Below are positions 1 through 4,943 of a stretch of DNA of 5,694 nt, in pieces. Source of the stretch: Bacteroidales bacterium. Its GTDB lineage: Bacteria; Bacteroidota; Bacteroidia; Bacteroidales; DTU049. Numbering within the stretch: the stretch's first letter is position 1; the number at the start of each line of letters is the position of its first letter. A program made the position numbers and the translations under genes. Where the stretch lies: positions 1-5,694 of the forward strand of contig JAHDSP010000075.1 in NCBI GenBank assembly GCA_018432645.1, given 5' to 3'. A model generated the notes under the pieces. It was not told where the DNA came from. It saw only the letters and a list, made by a program, of their open reading frames with translations, and searched no databases.

Positions 1-1
1 C

Positions 2-901
2 GACGTTGTAGATTATCAACATCTAAAAGCTCAAAGCGTCTCTCCGCAATGTCCTCATTGCAAAAGCATCCATATTAAAAAAAATGGCCACCAGCAAGGC
101 CAGCAAATGTATAAATGCAAAAATTGTGGTAAAAACTTCCGTGAGACTACTGGCACCTTTGTCTATTACCTTCACAAAAAAGAATTAATGCTCGACTATA
201 TTCGTCTAATGCTTGAAGGTAAAACCTTACGTCAATGCTCCAAAGAACTTCGTATCTCTCTACCTACTAGCTTCGAATGGCGACATCGTATTCTATCTGC
301 TCTCAGAAGCTTCGAAAATAATGTAAACTTCTTTGGAATTATGGAAATAGATGAGCTAAAATTGAAATATTCTGAGAAAGGGCGTAGATATAAAACTTTA
401 GAAGAATATCTATTAGCTCAAGAACTAAAAACACACAATGTAGCTGTACTATCTATGATAGACAGAAGTGGTAATATGCTCTGCAAATTAACTGGTTTAG
501 ATTATGTGAAACGAGATCAAATAGATAAAATATTATTAGCTAGGATATCTAAAAATGCTGTTATTTGCTCGCCAGATAATGAAGAATTCAAGAATCTGAA
601 GACTCAGAGCATAAAAGAGAAAACTATAATTACTAGGAGAACAAAGAAGCATGGACAGCATGGATTAGCAATAATTAAAGATAAGGAAAATGATTTTGCT
701 TGGTGGATAAATAATACCTTTAGAGGCGTGGCTACGAAGTATTTGCAGAGCTATATAATGTGGTATGTAGTGAAGCACAAATATTTATTGAACAGAGTGA
801 TAGAAGATATAGGTAGGATGTTGAATTTAGCAGCGTCAGACTGGGAGGCGTGGTATGTATTTATGAGATTGAGATTAAAGCATAGGGAAAAGCTAACATA
901 A
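2..901 (+). CDS. IS1595-family-like (ISNwi1-type) transposase, 5' end outside window
   Basis: The reading frame is open from base 2 to a TAA at 899-901, so 299 residues are visible and the true start lies upstream of the window; the ATG at 107 is internal. Visible residues 17-42 form a zinc ribbon (CPHC, 18 residues, CKNC). A helix-turn-helix-like stretch follows (KTLRQCSKELRISLPTSFEW, ending in WRHRIL), then a core with IDEL and YSEKG, then the hallmark FRGVATKYL and a C-terminal LAASD..AW. These motifs match, from memory, the ISNwi1-type branch of IS1595 DDE transposases, which cut and rejoin DNA at element ends. The first catalytic Asp is present (codon at 350-352). At the expected second Asp, in ICSPDNEEF, the aligned position is Pro with an Asp one residue later, and the usual N..YH near the third site is not seen. 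The enzyme may therefore be impaired despite its intact frame. A homologue in the opposite orientation lies at 4944-5694. Family call is good; activity is uncertain. Confidence 0.8.
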   Translation, partial: DVVDYQHLKAQSVSPQCPHCKSIHIKKNGHQQGQQMYKCKNCGKNFRETTGTFVYYLHKKELMLDYIRLMLEGKTLRQCSKELRISLPTSFEWRHRILSALRSFENNVNFFGIMEIDELKLKYSEKGRRYKTLEEYLLAQELKTHNVAVLSMIDRSGNMLCKLTGLDYVKRDQIDKILLARISKNAVICSPDNEEFKNLKTQSIKEKTIITRRTKKHGQHGLAIIKDKENDFAWWINNTFRGVATKYLQSYIMWYVVKHKYLLNRVIEDIGRMLNLAASDWEAWYVFMRLRLKHREKLT

Positions 902-1107
902 TTAAAGATTCTTATTCTTCCCCACTCTTACTATCTATATTTAAATTTTTAACCTTTTATAAATAAATTCTTTTGAATATTTTTTTTTAAACTTATTTCT
1001 TAACGATAATTTTTAATAAAATCAAACTATATTAAACAATTTTTTACTATTTTAAATTTTTTTTTAGTTTTGATTGAAAAATTTTATTTAATTTTGCAAA
1101 AAAAAAT
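902..1107. other. AT-rich intergenic spacer without recognisable gene
   Basis: This stretch between the transposase stop and tRNA-His is almost entirely A/T with long T and A runs. I see no open frame of note, no strong GC stem-loop and no convincing terminal inverted repeat that would mark the end of the upstream insertion sequence. Its only readable signal is the promoter just before the tRNA, listed separately. The right end of the IS must lie somewhere in the first part of this spacer, but I cannot place it. Together with the tRNA and the 1182-1301 leader, this makes about 400 bases without a protein gene. Confidence 0.6.
1068..1096 (+). promoter_or_regulatory. Putative Bacteroidota-type promoter of tRNA-His
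   Basis: TAATTTTG at 1089-1096 matches the Bacteroidota -7 element TAnnTTTG exactly. A TTTTG at 1068-1072 could serve as the -33 element, although the 16-nt gap is somewhat shorter than the usual spacing of about 19-21. Initiation some 5-10 nt downstream would fall just before the tRNA 5' end at 1108, as expected for a tRNA with a very short leader. Placement is by motif only. Confidence 0.55.
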
Positions 1108-1181
1108 GGTGGATGTAGTTCAATGGTTAGAGCACCAGATTGTGGATCTGGAAGTTGTGGGTTCAAGTCCCATCATCCACC
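1108..1181 (+). tRNA. tRNA-His (anticodon GTG)
   Basis: A full cloverleaf can be drawn. The acceptor stem pairs GTGGATG (1109-1115) with CATCCAC (1174-1180). The D stem is GTTC/GAGC (1118-1121 with 1130-1133, one G-U pair). The anticodon stem is CCAGA/TCTGG (1135-1139 with 1147-1151) around a seven-base loop with GTG at 1142-1144, reading His codons. The T arm is GTGGG-TTCAAGT-CCCAT (1157-1173). G at 1108 lies opposite C at 1181, the additional G-1:C73 pair that is the main identity element for histidyl-tRNA synthetase in bacteria. The 3' CCA is not encoded (CTT follows C73), so it must be added by the CCA-adding enzyme. A run of five T follows directly at 1183-1187. Confidence 0.97.
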
Positions 1182-1259
1182 CTTTTTAAATTAATAATTA
1201 ATATTTTCACAGTATTTATAATAAAAATCATTTTTTTATTTTATAAAAAAATAAATTTT

Positions 1260-1267
1260 TATATTTG
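1260..1267 (+). promoter_or_regulatory. Putative -7 promoter element of the ferritin gene
   Basis: TATATTTG at 1260-1267 fits TAnnTTTG. It would start a transcript near 1272-1275 with a leader of roughly 30 nt. The region where a -33 TTTG should lie is only a T run (1231-1237) and has no clear TTG, so the upstream element is weak or an activator may be needed. No operator for a known iron or peroxide regulator could be recognised. The rest of 1182-1301 is A/T-rich without other readable signals. Confidence 0.5.
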
Positions 1268-1289
1268 CAATAACAATTAATCAAAAAAT

Positions 1290-1297
1290 AAGGAGGT
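1290..1297 (+). promoter_or_regulatory. Perfect Shine-Dalgarno sequence of the ferritin gene
   Basis: AAGGAGGT is an eight-base match to the complement of the usual bacterial 16S rRNA 3' end and ends four bases before the ATG at 1302. It fixes the start codon. It is notable because none of the four minus-strand operon genes has anything like it, and Bacteroidota generally initiate translation without Shine-Dalgarno pairing. Confidence 0.9.
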
Positions 1298-1301
1298 AAT
1301 T

Positions 1302-1793
1302 ATGGGAACAAGAGGTAAATCTATCGTTAAGTTAGATGTAAACAAGCTTTTAGAATTATTAAACAAAGCTTATGCAGATGAATGGTTAGCTTATTATCAG
1401 TATTGGGTAGGAGCAAAAGTAGCTAAAGGTATAATGAGAGAACCAGTAGCTAATGAGCTCATGGAACATGCTAATGAAGAACTAGAACATGCAGATAAAT
1501 TAGCAGAACGCATTCTACAATTAGGTGGAACACCTATCATTAAACCAGAAGATTGGTACAAGATGTGCAATTGCGGATATGAAGCACCAGAAAATCCTAA
1601 TACTGAAGCATTATTAAAACAAAACATTAAAGGTGAACAATGTGCTATTGGTGTTTATAATAAATTATTAGAATTCATCGGTGGTAATGATCCTATTACT
1701 TTTCATCTAATTCGCGAAATTCTCGAAGATGAGGTAGAGCACGAAGATGATTTAGAAAATTTACTTGAAGATTTCGAATCTATGAAAAAATAA
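1302..1793 (+). CDS. dpsL: Dps-like ferritin (thioferritin/DpsL type)
   Basis: This 163-residue protein is a four-helix-bundle ferritin-like protein that should oxidise Fe(II), preferably with peroxide, and store it as mineral in a cytoplasmic shell. The di-iron ligands follow the bacterioferritin pattern: E27 in helix A, E60 and H63 (ExxH) in helix B, E112 in helix C, E144 and H147 (ExxH) in helix D. C89 and C91 (a C-N-C-G turn) and C114 recall the cysteine pair near the metal site of the DpsL/thioferritin group described in Sulfolobus and Bacteroides fragilis. C89 and C114 are 25 residues apart, which is the spacing I recall for that pair. No haem-binding role is implied. The ATG is fixed by the Shine-Dalgarno at 1290-1297. 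The gene has its own -7 element and a strong terminator, so it is probably monocistronic. Rubrerythrin-like proteins share the ExxH pairs, but no rubredoxin domain is present. Confidence 0.87.
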   Translation: MGTRGKSIVKLDVNKLLELLNKAYADEWLAYYQYWVGAKVAKGIMREPVANELMEHANEELEHADKLAERILQLGGTPIIKPEDWYKMCNCGYEAPENPNTEALLKQNIKGEQCAIGVYNKLLEFIGGNDPITFHLIREILEDEVEHEDDLENLLEDFESMKK

Positions 1794-1814
1794 TTTTTTC
1801 ATAAAAAATTTAAT

Positions 1815-1842
1815 AAAAAAAGCCTCATTTGAGGCTTTTTTT
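1815..1842. terminator. Bidirectional intrinsic terminator
   Basis: The stem AGCCTC (1821-1826) pairs with GAGGCT (1831-1836) around ATTT. Seven A on the left and seven T on the right extend it, so an RNA from either strand ends in a GC stem followed by a U tract. It lies between the convergent ferritin gene (stop 1791-1793) and the last gene of the minus-strand operon (stop 1862-1864) and should end both transcripts. Confidence 0.92.
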
Positions 1843-1861
1843 ATTAATATATTCATAATTT

Positions 1862-2128
1862 TTAAAAATCATCAAATAAGGATAATTGATTAACTTTCTT
1901 TTCGATATTTTGATTTTTATTGTTATAAACTTTTTGCTCGTGATTCTCTTTTTTATAAAAATAATGTAAAGAATGTTGGTCATTATTTTGAATAAAATCA
2001 TTAATAATAGTTCTAATAAATTTATTAGGAGTAGTGCCACTGATTTTACAAAATTCTTCAAATTTAATTGCAGTACCATTAGGAATAGCAAATTTATATT
2101 TTCTATATTTAGCTTTTTTTCTTGACAT
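1862..2128 (-). CDS. Small ribbon-helix-helix-like protein with C-terminal QLSLF clamp-binding motif
   Basis: This is an 88-residue, lysine-rich protein of unknown function. Residues 11-47 resemble a ribbon-helix-helix DNA-binding fold: a short strand (KYKFAIP), a first helix (about 19-30), a GTTPN turn and a second helix with the pattern KFIRTIINDFIQ. A low-complexity Asn/Lys/His/Gln-rich linker (about 48-79) follows, and the chain ends in NQLSLFDDF. QLSLF at 81-85 is an exact match to the QL[S/D]LF pentapeptide by which bacterial proteins dock onto the DNA polymerase III beta sliding clamp. The gene starts 7 nt after the glmM stop, has no Shine-Dalgarno, and is the last gene of the operon before the terminator. 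It could be a DNA-bound replication or repair accessory factor, or a small regulator. No toxin gene lies next to it, so an antitoxin role is not supported. Fold and motif assignments come from pattern only. Confidence 0.75.
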   Translation of the reverse strand: MSRKKAKYRKYKFAIPNGTAIKFEEFCKISGTTPNKFIRTIINDFIQNNDQHSLHYFYKKENHEQKVYNNKNQNIEKKVNQLSLFDDF

Positions 2129-2135
2129 AATAAAG

Positions 2136-3527
2136 TTATTTTATAATTTCATTAACATCTTGCATTATTTTATATAAATAATTTTCAGCTTTAGCCTTAC
2201 TACTACTTTCTATATAAATACGAATAATAGGTTCAGTATTAGATGGCCTCATATGTATCCATGTATCATCATTATTTGTTAGTTTAAGTCCATCAATATT
2301 AATAAAGTCAAATTGTGAATTACGTTTTTGAATTTCATCTAAAATATATTCAATGGGTAAATTAAAATTGCTAATTTCAATTTTAGATTTTATCATATGA
2401 TAATAAGGATAATAAGATTTGATGACTGATACAGGCTTTTGTTTATTAGCTAAAAAACTTAAAAACAAAGCTATGCCTAGGATAGCATCTCTGCCATAAT
2501 GTAATTCTGGTAAAATGACTCCTCCATTGCCTTCGCCACCGATTACTGCTGCCACTTCCTTCATTTTATTTACTACATTTATTTCTCCTACTGCAGAATA
2601 ATATAAAGGACAATTATATTTATCTGCAATGAATTTAACCGCTTGAGTTGTACTCAAATTAACAACTACAGGGCCAGGTTTATTCTCCAGAATATAATCA
2701 GCAATGGCTACAATGGTATATTCTTCACCAAACATATCTCCATTATCACAAATTATAGCTAATCTATCAACATCTGGATCTACTGCAAAACCTACATCTG
2801 CTTTATTAGTTTTCACATTAAATGATAATTGAGATAAATTTTCAGGTAATGGTTCTGGTGAATGCTCGAAAATACCATTTACATCATCATTTAATAAAAT
2901 ATAATTTTCTACTCCTAATGCATCAAATAATTTTCTAATAGCTATACTACCAGTACTATTAATAGCGTCAACAATAATTTTAAAATTAGATTGTCTAATT
3001 AAATCTCTTTTAACATAAGGTAAATCCAAAATTTTATTTATATGATAATCTATCAAATCTGGAGCCTCATAAATTTGTCCAAATTTATCTTCTTTAACAA
3101 GAGAAAAAGATGATGTATCACTAACAATGTTTTCAATTTTATTCAGAATATCTTCAGTAATGAATTCACCTTTTTCATTAAAAAATTTAAGAGCATTCCA
3201 ATTTTGAGGATTATGACTAGCGGTTATCATTATGCCACCTTGAGCATTTAAATACTTAACTCCCATTTCCATACTAGGAGTGGTGCTATAATCTGCATCA
3301 AACACGTCAATACCAGTACATATCAAACTATTTATTACTAAATTTTTTATAGAATTTCCTGATATTCTACTATCTCTACCGACAATGACTTTGGGTAAAG
3401 CATCTTGATATTGGTTTTTAATAACAGTAGCAAAGGCTAAAGAGTATTTTACTACATTTATAGGATCTAATCCGTCACCATCTCCTATGGTACCTCTAAT
3501 ACCTGAAATAGATTTAATAAGTGGCAT
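2136..3527 (-). CDS. glmM: Phosphoglucosamine mutase (alpha-D-phosphohexomutase family)
   Basis: This cytoplasmic enzyme of 463 residues should convert glucosamine-6-phosphate to glucosamine-1-phosphate, feeding UDP-GlcNAc for peptidoglycan and lipopolysaccharide. All four family signatures are visible: ISGIRG near the start (R11); the phosphoserine loop TASHNPQNWNALKFF with S104; the Mg-binding DPDVDR with D250, D252 and D254; the sugar-specificity loop GEGNGG at 331-336; and the phosphate-binding RPSNTEP at 427-433. GEGNGG and the Asn in SNTEP differ from the GEQSGH and SGTEP of Escherichia coli GlmM and are closer to the archaeal-type GlmM/phosphomannomutase branch, which I recall as the usual form in Bacteroidota. 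Activity on mannose- or glucose-phosphate therefore cannot be excluded. The start lies 6 nt after the gpmA stop and has no Shine-Dalgarno; the next gene follows after 7 nt, so translation is probably coupled within one operon. Confidence 0.88.
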   Translation of the reverse strand: MPLIKSISGIRGTIGDGDGLDPINVVKYSLAFATVIKNQYQDALPKVIVGRDSRISGNSIKNLVINSLICTGIDVFDADYSTTPSMEMGVKYLNAQGGIMITASHNPQNWNALKFFNEKGEFITEDILNKIENIVSDTSSFSLVKEDKFGQIYEAPDLIDYHINKILDLPYVKRDLIRQSNFKIIVDAINSTGSIAIRKLFDALGVENYILLNDDVNGIFEHSPEPLPENLSQLSFNVKTNKADVGFAVDPDVDRLAIICDNGDMFGEEYTIVAIADYILENKPGPVVVNLSTTQAVKFIADKYNCPLYYSAVGEINVVNKMKEVAAVIGGEGNGGVILPELHYGRDAILGIALFLSFLANKQKPVSVIKSYYPYYHMIKSKIEISNFNLPIEYILDEIQKRNSQFDFINIDGLKLTNNDDTWIHMRPSNTEPIIRIYIESSSKAKAENYLYKIMQDVNEIIK

Positions 3528-3533
3528 AAATTA

Positions 3534-4280
3534 TTATTTTGCTTTTCCTTGATTTGCTACTTTGTCCATAGCAGCTTTTAATTTTTCTTCATCTGCTAGG
3601 AAATATCTATTAATTGGTTTTAAATTATCATCTAATTGATATACAAGAGGAATGCCAGTAGGAATATTAAAATGCAATATTACATCTTCACTCATTTGAT
3701 CAAGATATTTTACAACTCCTCGTAAACTATTACCATGAGCAGATATCAAGACTCTTTTATTATCAAGCAAATCATATTTTATTTGATTTTCCCATAAAGG
3801 AATAACTCTATCTACAGTATCTTTTAAAGACTCACCAAGCATATATTGTATATTATCCACATCAGAATATCTAGATTCTTTTATCATATCTGCAATTTCA
3901 TCTTGAGAAAGGAGTGGTGGACGAACATCATAAGCTCGTCGCCATAAAAGAACTTGTTCCTCTCCATATTTAGCTGCCATTTCAGATTTATTCAATCCTT
4001 GCAATTTACCATAGTGTTTTTCATTTAGTCTCCATGTTTTTATTTCTGGTAACCACATTCTATCCATTTGTTCCAAAATTAACCAAAGTGTTTTAATTGC
4101 TCTTTGTAATACAGATGTATATGTTATGTCAAAATCAAATCCTTTTTCTAGTAAAATTTTACCAGCTTCTATAGCTTCTTGCTCACCTTTAGGAGTTAAT
4201 GGTACATCAGTCCATCCTGTAAAAATATTAGCACGATTATATACACTTTCACCGTGTCTCACTAATACTAAAGTTTTCAT
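3534..4280 (-). CDS. gpmA: 2,3-bisphosphoglycerate-dependent phosphoglycerate mutase
   Basis: This 248-residue glycolytic enzyme interconverts 3- and 2-phosphoglycerate in the cytoplasm through a phosphohistidine, primed by 2,3-bisphosphoglycerate. The N-terminal LVRHGES carries the phospho-acceptor H9 with R8. NIFTGWTDVPLT (18-29) is the cofactor-pocket segment typical of GpmA. SVLQRAIKT supplies R60, RLNEKHYGKLQGLNK supplies the catalytic E87, and SAHGNSLRG supplies the second histidine, H182. Length is close to E. coli GpmA (250), and the long middle insertion (RRAYDVRPPLL) separates it from the shorter cofactor-independent-acting phosphatases of the histidine phosphatase superfamily. It sits between the lipoprotein gene (19 nt upstream) and glmM (6 nt downstream) in one operon. 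No Shine-Dalgarno is seen before the ATG. Nothing suggests inactivation. Confidence 0.96.
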   Translation of the reverse strand: MKTLVLVRHGESVYNRANIFTGWTDVPLTPKGEQEAIEAGKILLEKGFDFDITYTSVLQRAIKTLWLILEQMDRMWLPEIKTWRLNEKHYGKLQGLNKSEMAAKYGEEQVLLWRRAYDVRPPLLSQDEIADMIKESRYSDVDNIQYMLGESLKDTVDRVIPLWENQIKYDLLDNKRVLISAHGNSLRGVVKYLDQMSEDVILHFNIPTGIPLVYQLDDNLKPINRYFLADEEKLKAAMDKVANQGKAK

Positions 4281-4299
4281 ATTTCACATTTTTAAAAAC

Positions 4300-4788
4300 T
4301 TAAATTTTATATTTATCCATTACATATTGCTGTATACTCAATAATTTTTTATTAGCCACATCCTCTGTACTATCAATCATCATCATTAACTCAATTATCT
4401 TTTGACTTTCATATGCTTCTTCTTCATTGATACTATCTAATAAAGATATTAAATGAGGATAAGTATTTTTAGCTATATCATTATAAACTCTAAAAAGTTC
4501 TAGTGCGCCCTGTCTAAATGTATCCTCAACCTTAAATGGTTTTTCATATTTTTTTGTAATTGTATCTAACACAGTTTGATATTCATGTAAAAGTATTTGC
4601 AAAGTATCTGTAGGTTTACTGTCATAAATAGCAAAATATATCTTAGCCTCATGCTGCAAAACTGTATGTTGATCATCAACTAATTTGTTATTGAATTCAA
4701 TAACTTTATTTGTATTAATTTTTTTACACGAAGGCAAAGCTAATAATAATGTAGCCAATAAAAAAAAGCCAATAAATTTCTTTCTCAT
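4300..4788 (-). CDS. Hypothetical lipoprotein, first gene of the operon
   Basis: The 162-residue product starts with a lipoprotein signal peptide: basic MRKK, a hydrophobic core of about 14 residues, and a lipobox LPSC with C21 as the lipidated residue. The mature start CKKINTN lacks the acidic residues that follow the cysteine in the surface export signal of Bacteroidota lipoproteins, so it probably faces the periplasm. The remaining ~140 residues look almost wholly alpha-helical and rich in charged residues, with no cysteine and no catalytic motif I recognise. The overall shape recalls the small helical lipoproteins annotated as LIC11966-like in Bacteroidota, but I cannot confirm that. The ATG is supported by the signal peptide and by a promoter motif just upstream. 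As leader of the gpmA-glmM operon it may have an envelope role, which is inference from context alone. Confidence 0.8.
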   Translation of the reverse strand: MRKKFIGFFLLATLLLALPSCKKINTNKVIEFNNKLVDDQHTVLQHEAKIYFAIYDSKPTDTLQILLHEYQTVLDTITKKYEKPFKVEDTFRQGALELFRVYNDIAKNTYPHLISLLDSINEEEAYESQKIIELMMMIDSTEDVANKKLLSIQQYVMDKYKI

Positions 4789-4805
4789 AATTACAAATTT
4801 TTTTA

Positions 4806-4813
4806 CAAAGATA
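4806..4813 (-). promoter_or_regulatory. Putative -7 element of the lipoprotein-gpmA-glmM operon
   Basis: Read on the minus strand, TATCTTTG fits TAnnTTTG and lies 17 nt before the lipoprotein ATG, which would give a very short leader. A second match, TAATTTTG at 4877-4884 on the minus strand, is identical to the tRNA-His element and could give a longer leader. Neither has a clear -33 TTTG, and in such AT-rich DNA chance matches are possible. No Shine-Dalgarno is seen. Confidence 0.45.
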
Positions 4814-4943
4814 TTAAAAAAAATAATAAATAATTAAATTTTTTATTTTTAAAATATTTGAGTTGCAAAGTATTGGCAAAATTAATAAGTAGTAAAATGA
4901 GAAAGAATTAAGATAAATTTAAAAAGGGAAAGTAAAAAATTAT

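Noticed and set aside
1188..1215. AT-rich palindromic repeats (ATTAATAATTAAT and neighbours) after the tRNA as a possible operator or terminator
   Set aside because: Such palindromes are expected by chance in DNA of this composition, and there is no GC stem or other support.
1397..1627. A 76-residue minus-strand frame inside the ferritin gene
   Set aside because: It lies wholly antisense to a well-supported ferritin gene, has no promoter or family motif, and looks like a chance frame.
1825..2091. An 88-residue minus-strand frame overlapping the small operon-end gene
   Set aside because: It runs through the terminator stem and is a different frame of the gene at 1862-2128; its hydrophobic/Lys composition is what A/T-rich out-of-frame DNA gives.
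1862..2128. Antitoxin of a toxin-antitoxin pair, suggested by the ribbon-helix-helix-like fold
   Set aside because: No toxin-like gene lies on either side; the upstream neighbour is glmM and a terminator follows.
4126..4344. A 72-residue plus-strand frame over the gpmA start and lipoprotein end
   Set aside because: It is antisense to two well-supported genes and shows no recognisable motif or start signal.
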